A program made the translations under genes and the position numbers. Shown here piece by piece: positions 45,139-54,573 of a stretch of 64,000 nt of DNA (its first letter is position 1; each line of letters starts with the position of its first letter). Below the pieces are notes generated by a model. It was not told the origin of the DNA. It saw only the letters and a list, made by a program, of their open reading frames with translations, and did no database searches. The DNA comes from JAGOUU01 sp964387745 (GTDB lineage Bacteria; Pseudomonadota; Gammaproteobacteria; JAGOUU01), in NCBI GenBank assembly GCA_964387745.1, contig CAYLXL010000003.1:1-64000 (forward strand), written 5' to 3'.

Positions 45139-45213
45139 AATGCTACCTCTTTAAATGCATTGTAGTTATGAGTATAGCAGAGAAAAAAAATTGTGTTTTA
45201 CTAAATCAATAGG

Positions 45214-45810
45214 TTATATTTTTAGGGCCAATAAGCCGTAAAAAACATTACCAGTGTATTTTTGCTTTTCTATATTAAGCTTATATTTGGCTAATATTTC
45301 TAAATTAAAAGTTTTTTCAGCTTCTATGTATATCAAAGCCCTTTTATGAGCAAGGGTGAGATTTAACCAATTATTTTTAATAATCAAATCTAAGCAGGGT
45401 TCAATAAGATTTTGATTAAATGGTGGATCTAAAATAATAATATCAAACGGTTTTTGTTTTATTTCTTCAGGCATTTTAGCAAGAAGTTTTAGTGTGTCTG
45501 AATGAGATGGGCTAAATTTATTAGCTTCGATAGATAAAGACTTAATAAATTGATTAATATGATCAATAATTTTTGGATTAGCATCGTTAAATAAAACAAA
45601 GTCTGCACCACGCGACAGGGCTTCTATGCTCATAGCGCCACTGCCGGTGAATAAATCCAATACACGAGCATTTTGGATATCATGCATGAGCCAATTAAAT
45701 AAAGTCTCGCGTACACGATCAGGTGTTGGTCGTATATTACTATTTGGTAAAATAGGTACTTTACGACCTCTATGTTTGCCGCCAATGATGCGGATAAGAT
45801 TATTGCTCAA
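45214..45810 (-). CDS. rsmD: 16S rRNA (guanine966-N2)-methyltransferase RsmD
   Basis: About 198 residues from the TTG at 45810, which gives the usual start shortly before IRIIGGKHRGRK. A TTG 20 codons upstream would overlap the M16 gene by 59 bases and add unconserved residues. RPTPDRVRETLFNWL, DLFTGSGAMSIEALSRGA and the catalytic ILDPPF are present. Methylates G966. Last of the rsmD-M16-M16 run as in Pseudomonas. Confidence 0.9.
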   Translation of the reverse strand: MSNNLIRIIGGKHRGRKVPILPNSNIRPTPDRVRETLFNWLMHDIQNARVLDLFTGSGAMSIEALSRGADFVLFNDANPKIIDHINQFIKSLSIEANKFSPSHSDTLKLLAKMPEEIKQKPFDIIILDPPFNQNLIEPCLDLIIKNNWLNLTLAHKRALIYIEAEKTFNLEILAKYKLNIEKQKYTGNVFYGLLALKI

Positions 45811-45811
45811 A

Positions 45812-47332
45812 TTATACTTTCTTATTATTAGGATCTGTGGTGTTAGCGTTGGATTGTTCAGTATTGCCAACAGTTACAATCGTAAGATTGTTAATGTTTA
45901 TATGTTTATTAAAAGCAGTCATAATATCTTGATGCGAAATTTTATTGATATTGTCCACATAAGTATCTAAATAATCAAGTGGCAAGTTATAAAACCCTAT
46001 TGCAGCTATTATCCCTAATTTTTTTGAATTAGAAGCTATATTAATTGGAAACTGACCAGTAAGATTTTGCTTTGCTAAAGTTAAATCTTGTTCTGAAGGT
46101 CCATTTTTTAAGAAGTCAATTAAAGTCTTTTTAGATACATCTAAGGCTTCGCTAGCTTTTTCGTTTCTGGTTTGCATATTAATAAGAAAAGGTCCTTCAC
46201 TTTTCATAGCTATGAAGTCGCTTGAGACAGAATAAGCTAATCCTTGTTCTATTCTGACATGCTTGAATAATAAAGACGTAAGTGGCATGTCGCCTAATAT
46301 ATGGTTGCCTAAAGTAAGAGCAAAATAATCAGGGTCACTGCGTTTAATGCCAACGCTTCCTAATAATATATGGGTTTGCGTTGATGGAAAATTAATGTGT
46401 TTGATCACACCATTAGTAAGCTCAGGCTGGATACTAGCAAGCTCTGGAGCCTTATCGCCATTTAACATACGGCTTGCAATGTCTTCGCTTAATTCTTTGG
46501 CTTTATCTGCTGTAATGTCGCCTACTAAGGTGATCTGTGCATTATTATAATTATAATATTTATGATAGTAGCTAATTAAGTCCTCACGAGTGATAGCTTT
46601 TACAGAGTCTATGGTTCCGTCTGTAGGTACACCATAAGGGTGACTCGGGTAAATTAATTTATAAAATTCATTACTAGAAATAACCTCTGGATATTGCTGG
46701 CTTAAAGTTAAATTTTCAATAGCTTGGTTTTTGATGCGATTGAAGTTTTTTTGTGGAAAAGTAGAATTAGCTAATAAATCATTAAATATTTCTAGAGCTT
46801 GAGTTAGTTTGGATTGTTCAGTAAGTGTGCGTAAGCTGACGGAGCTTTTATCTTGATCTATATTTGATCCTAAAATTGCCCCGATCGACTCTAAAGTTTC
46901 ACTTATTTGTTCGTTGTTATATTTTTTAGTGCCTTCATTTAGCATAGCGTTAGTCAAAGCTGCAACGCCTGGTTTATTAGCGCTCATAGCAGCACCTGCT
47001 TTAAATGTTACCATGACATCCAGCATTGGCAATTCGTGTGCTGCGACAAAATAAACATCGACTTTATTTTTAGTTTGCCAATGATTAATGTTCATATTTA
47101 CTTTTTTTGCAGTAACTTGTTTAGCAGGCAATGATAGATTACTAATTTTATTATCTTGATTCTCTTGACTATCTTGCTGTATATCAGTTGATGGCTGTTT
47201 TGGTTCTAATCCACCTGTTAGACGCTGTTTGGTGTCAGACATCATGTATGCTATACCAAATATTAAGGTTAGTATAATTAACCAAAATTGAGGGTTGTTT
47301 AATTTCTTGTTGTTTTTAAAAAAGTTTTTCAT
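45812..47332 (-). CDS. M16 family peptidase homologue lacking the zinc motif
   Basis: 506 residues. One N-terminal membrane segment (about 15-31) anchors it to the periplasmic side. The M16 fold is seen in VTFKAGAAMSANKPGVAALTNAMLNEGT, where HxxEH would be expected but is absent. The C-terminal half retains an R-x-x-Y-like region. Such proteins act as the non-catalytic half of an M16 pair; the catalytic partner is the next gene upstream, 24 bases away. Confidence 0.9.
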   Translation of the reverse strand: MKNFFKNNKKLNNPQFWLIILTLIFGIAYMMSDTKQRLTGGLEPKQPSTDIQQDSQENQDNKISNLSLPAKQVTAKKVNMNINHWQTKNKVDVYFVAAHELPMLDVMVTFKAGAAMSANKPGVAALTNAMLNEGTKKYNNEQISETLESIGAILGSNIDQDKSSVSLRTLTEQSKLTQALEIFNDLLANSTFPQKNFNRIKNQAIENLTLSQQYPEVISSNEFYKLIYPSHPYGVPTDGTIDSVKAITREDLISYYHKYYNYNNAQITLVGDITADKAKELSEDIASRMLNGDKAPELASIQPELTNGVIKHINFPSTQTHILLGSVGIKRSDPDYFALTLGNHILGDMPLTSLLFKHVRIEQGLAYSVSSDFIAMKSEGPFLINMQTRNEKASEALDVSKKTLIDFLKNGPSEQDLTLAKQNLTGQFPINIASNSKKLGIIAAIGFYNLPLDYLDTYVDNINKISHQDIMTAFNKHININNLTIVTVGNTEQSNANTTDPNNKKV

Positions 47333-47356
47333 ACTATGTAATCCGTTTAAATTTTA

Positions 47357-48742
47357 TTAAGCATTAGCTAATTTAATTTCTTTTGGTTCTAAAACTGCAG
47401 TTGTTAATCTTTCTGTAATAAAATATTTTTGTGCAGTTAATTTAATTTGTTCAGGCGTTACTTTTTTTAGAGCTTCAATGTATTTATCGTATTCTTGCCA
47501 GCTTAGATTAATGCTCTCTAATACGCCAATAACCATTGCTTGTTGAGAAATACTATCTTGCTCGTACACTTTACTAGCAATAAGATTTGCTTTAACGCGG
47601 TTTAATTCACTGGAGGTGACTGTAGATGTTTTTAAATCTTCTAATTGTTTAGTGATAGCAGTTTTAAGTTCAGCTATAGTATGGCCTTTCATCGGAATCG
47701 CGGACACTATAAATAAGCTATCATAAAGATTGAAGCTATCATAACTAGTATCGATACCAGTTACAATTTCTTGTTCTCTTTCTAATTTTTTATTCAAACG
47801 GGCACTGATGCCACCAGTTAAAATAGAATTAATAACTTCTAAAGCGTAAACATCTTGTTTATTTTCTGCAGTTTTAAAACTAGGAACATTATATGCCATC
47901 ATGAGATATGGTAGCTTAGCAGGAATATTTACAGTAATTTGACGTTCACCTAGCGAGGCTATTTCAGCGCGGGGTTTGATCTTGGGAGTATCTTTTTTCT
48001 TTAAGGCACCAAAATATTTGTTTGCTAAGGCAAATACATCAGCAGATTTTACATCGCCAACAACTACGATCGTTGCGTTATTAGGCGTATACCAGGAATT
48101 ATACCAGTCTTGTAGATCATTAATGTGCATATTTTTAAGGTCATCGGGCCAACCAATTACAGGTTGGTGGTAAGGGCCGCTAATATAAGCTGCAGCCAGC
48201 AAGCGCTCATATGTATTACTTATCGGATTATCATCAGTACGCATTCTCCGCTCTTCAATTACTACTTGGCGTTCTTTATCCAAAACTGTAGCGTCTAATG
48301 CTAAGTTAACCATTCTCTCAGCTTCAAGGCGAAAACTAGTTTCAAGATGCTCTTTGCTTAATAATTGATAATAGCCGGTATAATCATTAGAGGTGAAAGC
48401 GTTTTGTTGGCCACCTTTTTCAGCAATAATTTTAGTGAACTCTCCGTCTTTTAAGTTTTTGCTTGCTTTGAACATCATATGTTCTAGCATATGCGATAAA
48501 CCTGTATAACCATTAGCCTCATGGCTAGAGCCTACTTTATACCAGATTTGTGAAATGATGACTGGTGAACGATGATCCTCGCGCACAACTACTTTTAACC
48601 CATTATTGAGCAATAACTCTTGAGTTTTGTTATGAGGTGAAACAGCCGAATAGCTGTTTACACTCGTAATACTTATGATTATACTAACTATGGTCGTTAT
48701 GGTCGAACCTATAAATAGCTGTGAGGTTTTAAAAATTTTCAT
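47357..48742 (-). CDS. M16 family zinc metallopeptidase
   Basis: 461 residues. Signal peptide or anchor about 10-32. Zinc motif HMLEH at 84-88, with the distal glutamate in VVIEERRM. The C-terminal half has the inactive M16 domain. Likely periplasmic insulinase-type peptidase working with the zinc-less homologue encoded next. The pair sits between rsmD and ftsY as in Pseudomonas. Divergent from ftsY. Confidence 0.93.
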   Translation of the reverse strand: MKIFKTSQLFIGSTITTIVSIIISITSVNSYSAVSPHNKTQELLLNNGLKVVVREDHRSPVIISQIWYKVGSSHEANGYTGLSHMLEHMMFKASKNLKDGEFTKIIAEKGGQQNAFTSNDYTGYYQLLSKEHLETSFRLEAERMVNLALDATVLDKERQVVIEERRMRTDDNPISNTYERLLAAAYISGPYHQPVIGWPDDLKNMHINDLQDWYNSWYTPNNATIVVVGDVKSADVFALANKYFGALKKKDTPKIKPRAEIASLGERQITVNIPAKLPYLMMAYNVPSFKTAENKQDVYALEVINSILTGGISARLNKKLEREQEIVTGIDTSYDSFNLYDSLFIVSAIPMKGHTIAELKTAITKQLEDLKTSTVTSSELNRVKANLIASKVYEQDSISQQAMVIGVLESINLSWQEYDKYIEALKKVTPEQIKLTAQKYFITERLTTAVLEPKEIKLANA

Positions 48743-48804
48743 AACATTCTCGGATCTGGTTTTAAGTTAATGTAGTTTGGTAAATTGTCGTAATAGGAGC
48801 ATCA

Positions 48805-49917
48805 ATGCTAAAGTTCTTTCAACGTCTTAAAAATAAAACAGAAGACAAAGATAAAGATAACGTAAAGAACGTTCCAGATCAAAAAGATATTGATAATCAA
48901 CGTGCTGAATCTGATCAATCTGACCTATCTGATTCAACTTGCCTTACATCGAGTCCAGTAGAGCCTCCGGCAACTAGAGAAAGTATTTTCAGTAAATTAT
49001 ATTCTGGGCTTACCAAAACTAGGAAGCAATTATTTGGCAATGTTAGCAGTTTATTTACGGGTAAAGTAAAAATAGACGATGAATTATGGGAAGAGTTATT
49101 GTCTAGTTTAATTATGGCTGATGTAGGCATAGATTTAAGTAAAGAAATATTAAACGAGCTAACTAAAGAGATAAGGTTTAAAGATAGTCAAGATGTAAAT
49201 CTACTTAAAGTTGCTCTTAAAACAAAATTAACTGCAATCTTACAACCCTGTGAGCGTGATTTAGATATACAGACTATTATAAATAGTAATAGTCCTTGTG
49301 TGTTATTAATGGTTGGTGTAAATGGCGCAGGTAAAACAACAACTATAGGCAAATTAGCGAGTCAATTTAAGCGTCAGGGCCATTCTGTGATGTTAGCTGC
49401 CGGTGATACTTTCAGGGCCGCCGCTATTGAACAATTAGCGACTTGGGGAGAGCGTAATAATGTTGCTGTTATTGCCCAGCAACCTGGTGCTGACAGTGCT
49501 TCAGTTATTTTTGATGCTTATCACTCAGCAAAATCAAAAAAAATTGATATATTAATAGCAGATACTGCAGGAAGATTGCATACCCAAACCCATTTAATGC
49601 AAGAACTTGCTAAAATAAAAAGAGTACTAGCAAAACAACAAGTAGATCCAGATAAAGCGATCCCGCAAGAAGTTTTGTTAGTTATCGATGCGAGTCAAGG
49701 ACAAAATGCCTTGCAGCAGGCAAAGTTCTTTTTAGAGTTGATTAATGTAACTGGCGTTGTTATAACTAAATTGGATGGTACCGCTAAGGGCGGGATTGTG
49801 TTTGCGATTGCCAAGCAATTGAAAATACCTATTAGGTATATTGGCGTAGGTGAGGGGATTGACGATTTACAAAAGTTTAATAGCAAAGACTTTGTTGATG
49901 CTTTTATAGGAAATTAA
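48805..49917 (+). CDS. ftsY: Signal recognition particle receptor FtsY
   Basis: 370 residues. SRP receptor GTPase. A charged N-terminal region (1-70) is followed by the NG domain: GVNGAGKTTTIGKLA, DTFRAAAIEQL, DTAGRLHT and TKLDGTAKGG. TAGGAG ribosome site before the ATG. Starts the ftsY-ftsE-ftsX run. Confidence 0.97.
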   Translation: MLKFFQRLKNKTEDKDKDNVKNVPDQKDIDNQRAESDQSDLSDSTCLTSSPVEPPATRESIFSKLYSGLTKTRKQLFGNVSSLFTGKVKIDDELWEELLSSLIMADVGIDLSKEILNELTKEIRFKDSQDVNLLKVALKTKLTAILQPCERDLDIQTIINSNSPCVLLMVGVNGAGKTTTIGKLASQFKRQGHSVMLAAGDTFRAAAIEQLATWGERNNVAVIAQQPGADSASVIFDAYHSAKSKKIDILIADTAGRLHTQTHLMQELAKIKRVLAKQQVDPDKAIPQEVLLVIDASQGQNALQQAKFFLELINVTGVVITKLDGTAKGGIVFAIAKQLKIPIRYIGVGEGIDDLQKFNSKDFVDAFIGN

Positions 49918-49956
49918 TTTGGCAATTAACTAATTAACCGAATAGTACAAGGGATT

Positions 49957-50640
49957 ATGATAAAATTTGAAAATGTCTCGAAAGTTTATGAAAACGGCTT
50001 TATTGCGCTAGACAATATTAGTTTGAGTCTGAAGTCGGGTGAGTTAGCATTTTTGACTGGGCATTCTGGGGCTGGTAAAACTACCATGCTAAAATTAATT
50101 ATGTGTTTAACCAAGCCTAGTAATGGGCGATTAATGGTTGCGCAAACGGATGTAGGCAAATTATCAAAAACTCAGCTACCTTTTTATCGGCGTCATATAG
50201 GCATGATTTTACAAAATCCTTGTCTATTAACTAATAGAACAGTTTTCGAAAATATTGAGCTACCTTTAATTATTGCCGGTTATGACTCTATTGAGTGCAA
50301 ACGTCGAGTTAGTGCGGCCTTAGACAAAGTAAATTTACTACACAAAGCAAAATCCTATCCGTTAGCTTTATCTACAGGTGAGCAGCAGCGTGTTGGTATT
50401 GCCCGAGCAGTGGTTACCAAGCCATCTGTATTATTGGCAGATGAACCGACAGGTAATTTGGATCCGATGCTGGCGAGCGAAATCATGAAATTATTCGAAG
50501 CTTTTCGTCAGGTTGGTGTATGTATATTAATAGCCACCCATGATTTAGCATTGATTGCACAAATGCAGTATAGGATTATTACTTTATCAGGTGGACAGTT
50601 AATTAGTATTGAAGATACGCACGAACTTAGCTATGCCTAA
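49957..50640 (+). CDS. ftsE: Cell division ATP-binding protein FtsE
   Basis: 227 residues. ABC ATPase that with FtsX controls septal cell-wall hydrolases. Walker A GHSGAGKTT, signature LSTGEQQRVGIARA, Walker B VLLADEPTGNLD, and a switch histidine in ATHD. Short spacer to ftsX. Confidence 0.96.
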   Translation: MIKFENVSKVYENGFIALDNISLSLKSGELAFLTGHSGAGKTTMLKLIMCLTKPSNGRLMVAQTDVGKLSKTQLPFYRRHIGMILQNPCLLTNRTVFENIELPLIIAGYDSIECKRRVSAALDKVNLLHKAKSYPLALSTGEQQRVGIARAVVTKPSVLLADEPTGNLDPMLASEIMKLFEAFRQVGVCILIATHDLALIAQMQYRIITLSGGQLISIEDTHELSYA

Positions 50641-50666
50641 TAGAAGCCTAATTAATAGGAAAAGAT

Positions 50667-51644
50667 ATGGAATCGATAGTTACCGTAAAGAAAAACATCA
50701 AAAATAAATCTGATTTTTATAAATGGGTTGATAGTCATGTATTAGCTTATAAAGACAGTCTTAAGGCATTATATTCTGCACCAATGGCTAATTTATTTAC
50801 CATGTCTATTTTGGGTGTAGCTCTGGCCCTGCCGTTTTTATTATATCTAATTGTTTTAAACACAAGCTTAGTTTTAAACACATGGCAACAAAACTTTTAT
50901 CAGTACAGTTTGTATTTAGACAGTAGTTTGACACCGGCACAAGCGACTCTTATTAAAGACAATTTGAGCAAATGGCCAGAAATAGCAAATATAGATATTA
51001 TTACTAAAGAACAAGGTATTCAAGAATTAAAACAGACTTTAGGGATAGAAGAAATACTAAAAAACATAGACTATAATCCATTGCCTATTGTTTTTGTGGT
51101 CAATCTTAAACCAGAATATCGTAATATCAATAGCATGAAGCGTGTCGTAAATAAAAGCAGTAATATCATGGGTATTAGCAAAGCTGATGCAGATATAATT
51201 TTATTAGAAAAACTAACGAATATATTACAAGTGTTTTCTTATGTGATTTATATTTTCTCATTTGTGCTGGGGGTGGCTATATTACTAGTTATTAGCAATA
51301 CTATTAGACTAATGCTGGAAAATAAACAACAAGAAATGGTTTTATTCAGTATGTTGGGTGCTACCATGAGTTATATAAGACGTCCTTATTTATATAGCGG
51401 TGTTATGTATGGTTTATTTGCAGGGATAACTGCTTGTATCGTTGCTAGTGCTTTATTTGCTAAATTGTATCAGGCTATTGATGCACTCGGATATACTAAG
51501 ATAATCAATGCAGAGCTAACAGGATTTAGCTTTAGCGAAATATTATTTTTATTATTATCTAGTGCTTGCTTAGGTTTAATTGCTGCTAGACTCACCATGC
51601 ATTTTCAGGCTAATCGTCTGCAAGAGAAGTTGGTAGAGCTATAG
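50667..51644 (+). CDS. ftsX: Cell division protein FtsX
   Basis: 325 residues. Membrane partner of FtsE. The first membrane segment is at about 44-68; a periplasmic domain follows; three more lie near 190-212, 245-265 and 290-312. NPLPIVFVVNLKPEY and LGATMSYIRRPYLYSG are conserved. The stop codon falls within an 8-bp triplicated repeat. Confidence 0.95.
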   Translation: MESIVTVKKNIKNKSDFYKWVDSHVLAYKDSLKALYSAPMANLFTMSILGVALALPFLLYLIVLNTSLVLNTWQQNFYQYSLYLDSSLTPAQATLIKDNLSKWPEIANIDIITKEQGIQELKQTLGIEEILKNIDYNPLPIVFVVNLKPEYRNINSMKRVVNKSSNIMGISKADADIILLEKLTNILQVFSYVIYIFSFVLGVAILLVISNTIRLMLENKQQEMVLFSMLGATMSYIRRPYLYSGVMYGLFAGITACIVASALFAKLYQAIDALGYTKIINAELTGFSFSEILFLLLSSACLGLIAARLTMHFQANRLQEKLVEL

Positions 51645-51657
51645 AGCTATAGAGCTA
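51634..51657. repeat. 8-bp perfect tandem triplication over the ftsX stop
   Basis: TAGAGCTA three times without change. The units carry the last ftsX codons, its stop and the spacer to the converging gene. Confidence 0.75.
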
Positions 51658-51661
51658 AAAG

Positions 51662-52315
51662 CTATATAAATTCTTGGCGTGATTCTACAGCTACGCCGAG
51701 AATTAAATCATCTTGTTGTAATAACTTCAAAGGAAAACCATTTAACTCAGGGTTTAATGGTTTTAAAAATTTATCTCCGCCATTGATAATTAATTGGCGA
51801 AATACAAAAATAATCGAGTTATCTAATTTTACTAAAATATAGTCACGGTCTGTGGGAGTTTTATCAGGATCAAATATTATGAGATTATTTTTAGTAAAAA
51901 TAGGCTCCATAGATGAGTCGTTTAAATATACGGCAAAACATTTGGGATTGATATCTCGGGTTGATAAAATATGCCTGTTTATATTTTGATTAGCTTCTAT
52001 AGTACTAGCAGTTTGTTGAAGATCAATAATAGGGATTTCGAAGATATCACTTGTATTATTAGCTGAAATTTTTCGTTGCTGCTTTGCAAGATGATTATTT
52101 ACATTAAAATCTGCGCTTAGTAATTTATCAGGGTCTATTCTGAAGTAATCAGCGATTTTATTAATAGTTTCATTGCGTGGCTGCTTAGATTTGCCAACTA
52201 TAATCCTATGGATAGTTGGCTGTGGTATATCTATACACTGTGCAAGTTCGGTTGCGCTGATTTCATACTCGAATAATAATTTTTTTAGATTAACTGCGAT
52301 TTCGGTTTTGATCAT
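51662..52315 (-). CDS. XRE-type repressor with S24 (LexA/CI-like) C-terminal domain
   Basis: 217 residues. A helix-turn-helix (about 19-45, ATELAQCIDIPQPTIHRII) is followed by a linker and an S24 domain. The nucleophile position is kept (SSMEP, Ser135), but the lysine of the dyad (E. coli LexA TVKRL) is replaced: IFVFRQ has Phe172 there. No Ala-Gly cleavage site is evident. So it is probably a repressor that is not self-cleaved. Its targets are unknown. It faces ftsX tail to tail and is divergent from the small gene at 52503. Confidence 0.88.
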   Translation of the reverse strand: MIKTEIAVNLKKLLFEYEISATELAQCIDIPQPTIHRIIVGKSKQPRNETINKIADYFRIDPDKLLSADFNVNNHLAKQQRKISANNTSDIFEIPIIDLQQTASTIEANQNINRHILSTRDINPKCFAVYLNDSSMEPIFTKNNLIIFDPDKTPTDRDYILVKLDNSIIFVFRQLIINGGDKFLKPLNPELNGFPLKLLQQDDLILGVAVESRQEFI

Positions 52316-52502
52316 GAGTATTAATTATTTATGTAGGCTTAACATTATTAATAAGATAATACTTAATGTGTATTATAAATACAAACAAAATTAATAATAA
52401 TTTATAATGCATTGACGGGAAATATAAACGCATATAAAATACTTTTCTGAAATTATTACTATTCAAATATACAAATATTTATTTAATTAATTAAGGATTA
52501 CA

Positions 52503-52817
52503 GTGTATAGTTTCCGAATTAGGCGTTTTGAGTTCAGGATAAAGCATGCACAACATACAGTAGGATTGTGGCTGCTGTTAACGAATACACAAGGCGAAGA
52601 GATATATATTGCCTATGATAGTTTGAATGAAAAATTGGTTCAAATACTCAATTTAAAGCTCTCAGAAAATGATATGGAGGTTATCGTAAAACTACAGTCT
52701 TTAATGGTTCTGTATAAAGAAAACTCAGTTAATTTCAAAGAGTTAATTTACTATAATAAGCTTATTAATAATAATTTAACTAGTAATATCAATGCGTTAC
52801 AGGCTTTGAAATTTTAA
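52503..52817 (+). CDS. Small protein of unknown function
   Basis: 104 residues from a GTG preceded by AAGGAT. Not recognised. Mixed charged and hydrophobic with no signal or membrane segment. It lies between the divergent S24 repressor and rpoH, and could be the repressor's regulated neighbour. The rpoH promoter lies in its last codons. Confidence 0.6.
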   Translation: MYSFRIRRFEFRIKHAQHTVGLWLLLTNTQGEEIYIAYDSLNEKLVQILNLKLSENDMEVIVKLQSLMVLYKENSVNFKELIYYNKLINNNLTSNINALQALKF

Positions 52818-52834
52818 GTTAAAAATGTTATAAT
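52806..52834 (+). promoter_or_regulatory. Promoter of rpoH
   Basis: TTGAAA at 52806-52811, exactly 17 bases, TATAAT at 52829-52834: a near-consensus sigma70 promoter 24 bases before the rpoH ATG. Confidence 0.85.
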
Positions 52835-52858
52835 CCGGGTATAAAAGAGGTATAAATT

Positions 52859-53731
52859 ATGAACAAAATGTTGCAAGCTGTTGATTTTGCTACTCCTGTC
52901 GGGAGTATTGAAGCTTATGTTGCACATGTAAATAGTATACCTATGTTGACTCTGGAAGAAGAGCAAGCATTAGCCAAAGCATGGCATGAGAACCAAGATG
53001 TTGAAGCGGCGAGAAAGCTTGCATTATCTCACTTAAGATTTGTGGTCAAAGTTGCCTATAATTATGTGGGATACGGTTTGCCGAAAGCTGATCTTATTCA
53101 AGAAGGTAATATTGGCCTTATGAAAGCAATTAAACGTTTTGACCCTAACATGGGTGTACGTTTAGTATCATTTGCTGTGCACTGGATCAAATCAGAAATT
53201 CATGAATATGTTTTGCGTAACTGGCGTATTGTTAAAGTTGCGACTACCAAGGCACAAAGAAAATTGTTTTTTAATTTACGTAAAATGCGTAAACGTCTTG
53301 GTTGGTTCAGCGAAGCTGAGATCAATGATGTTGCTGAAACATTGGGTGTAAAAGCTTCTGATGTACGTGAGATGGAATCTAGGTTAAACGCGCATGATGC
53401 ATCTTTTGATTTAGATAATGATGATGAAGATGATCAAGGCTCTAAGTCTTTAGCTTATGCGCCAGTACAATATTTAACTTGTGAGAAGTCAGTTGATCCT
53501 GCTGAATACTGGGCGAATGAAACATCGCACAATAATTCAGTGGATAAAATGCAATTAGTGTTAGAACAACTTGATGAACGTTCACAAGACATCGTTAAAA
53601 GCCGCTGGTTATCGGAACCAAAAGCAACGCTTTCTGATCTCGCTGTAAAATATAATGTTTCTATTGAGCGCGTGCGTCAATTAGAAAAGAAAGTATTTGA
53701 TAAAATTAAAGCTAATTTGCTAGCGGTATAG
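52859..53731 (+). CDS. rpoH: RNA polymerase sigma-32 factor (heat shock)
   Basis: 290 residues. Region 2 is seen in SHLRFVVKVAYNYVGYGLPKAD and GLMKAIKRFDPNMGVRLVSFAVHWIK. The RpoH box TTKAQRKLFFNLRK separates it from housekeeping sigma factors. Region 4.2 ends LAVKYNVSIERVRQLEKK. Directs heat-shock transcription. Preceded by a strong sigma70 promoter and followed by a strong terminator. Confidence 0.97.
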   Translation: MNKMLQAVDFATPVGSIEAYVAHVNSIPMLTLEEEQALAKAWHENQDVEAARKLALSHLRFVVKVAYNYVGYGLPKADLIQEGNIGLMKAIKRFDPNMGVRLVSFAVHWIKSEIHEYVLRNWRIVKVATTKAQRKLFFNLRKMRKRLGWFSEAEINDVAETLGVKASDVREMESRLNAHDASFDLDNDDEDDQGSKSLAYAPVQYLTCEKSVDPAEYWANETSHNNSVDKMQLVLEQLDERSQDIVKSRWLSEPKATLSDLAVKYNVSIERVRQLEKKVFDKIKANLLAV

Positions 53732-53735
53732 TTTT

Positions 53736-53766
53736 AAAATAAACCCATTTAAGATGGGTTTATTTT
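53736..53766. terminator. Bidirectional terminator after rpoH
   Basis: AAAATAAACCCAT, loop TTAAG, ATGGGTTTATTTT: perfect 13-bp stem with A-run on one side and T-run on the other, serving both rpoH and the converging gene whose last codons it overlaps. Confidence 0.9.
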
Positions 53767-54320
53767 GTTAAAAGCATTCTAGATCTAAATTCTTTTTTAC
53801 TCATCTTTCCGCGCGATGCATTGCTTTCATTTTTTCTAATTCTATTCATTGCATCTTTTTTTAACTTAATGACGTCTGTTAAAATTTTTATATTAGACGG
53901 TTTAAGGTCAATTCTGTTTACTTCCTCTTTTGTTAAGGGACGTTGATGGTAGGGATAATTTTCATGTTTAGCAAATCCAATGATTGCTAATTTTTTATTG
54001 GGAACATCAGTAATCGCCCATTCGATTACATAGGTTGTTGGAGTTGAACCTTTAACGTGGTGGTGAAAAATAGAACCTTGGGCTGCACCTAGATTAGGTC
54101 GGCGGTCATGAGTTACATGCTGATTATAGGGGCCGTACACTTGTAATCTATGTTTAAGACTATTTACAGCAAATCTTAAAGATGGATCTTCTAGTACAGG
54201 TTTACTATTGAACAAATCACAGTTAAGTACAGTCCAGTAAGCATTGTTTGTTAAAGCATCTAGTTGTTCATCACGCTTAGGGCAGCCTTTAACAGTTTTA
54301 TCATAACGTGGGGTATACAT
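53760..54320 (-). CDS. Hypothetical protein
   Basis: 186 residues, not recognised. ATG at 54318-54320. Basic protein with many histidines in the middle. The stretch VIEWAI...KLAIIGFAKHENYPY recalls the core strands of RelE/HigB-type folds, but this is weak and no antitoxin gene is adjacent. Begins an accessory patch (53760-56350) between rpoH and typA. Confidence 0.65.
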   Translation of the reverse strand: MYTPRYDKTVKGCPKRDEQLDALTNNAYWTVLNCDLFNSKPVLEDPSLRFAVNSLKHRLQVYGPYNQHVTHDRRPNLGAAQGSIFHHHVKGSTPTTYVIEWAITDVPNKKLAIIGFAKHENYPYHQRPLTKEEVNRIDLKPSNIKILTDVIKLKKDAMNRIRKNESNASRGKMSKKEFRSRMLLTK

Positions 54321-54512
54321 CTATCAGCCCTATTACTATAAGAATAACCTAAAATATAAGTTAGAATATCAAATACGGTAGTTAATGTCTACTGGTAGAG
54401 GAGTTTCGTTACATAACTTAAATACTGTCATTCCTGTAAAAGTTTATAAATTCAAGCTAACCATTTGATCACCTGTAAAAAACGATATTAATCAATGGGT
54501 TATAAAAATACT

Positions 54513-54543
54513 TGCAAATTGGGAATTAAATTCCCAATTTGCA
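54513..54543. repeat. 31-bp perfect palindrome upstream of the second AAA/DUF4143 gene
   Basis: TGCAAATTGGGAAT, centre TAA, ATTCCCAATTTGCA, all 14 arm positions paired; one more pair can be added outside. It ends 30 bases before the ATG at 54574. Its half-site shares TGYAAATY-GG with the palindromes before the first AAA/DUF4143 gene at 868-899 and 923-954. Confidence 0.85.
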
Positions 54544-54573
54544 AACACAAGATAGTTGCTCTATAATTAGCCT

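Noticed and set aside
45811..45870. Upstream TTG start for rsmD
   Set aside because: It would overlap the M16 gene by 59 bases and add 20 residues not seen in RsmD; the TTG at 45810 fits the family start.
54425..54445. Third copy of the TGTCAT palindromic element
   Set aside because: CTGTCATTCCTG matches only the left end; no right end or inner arms follow.
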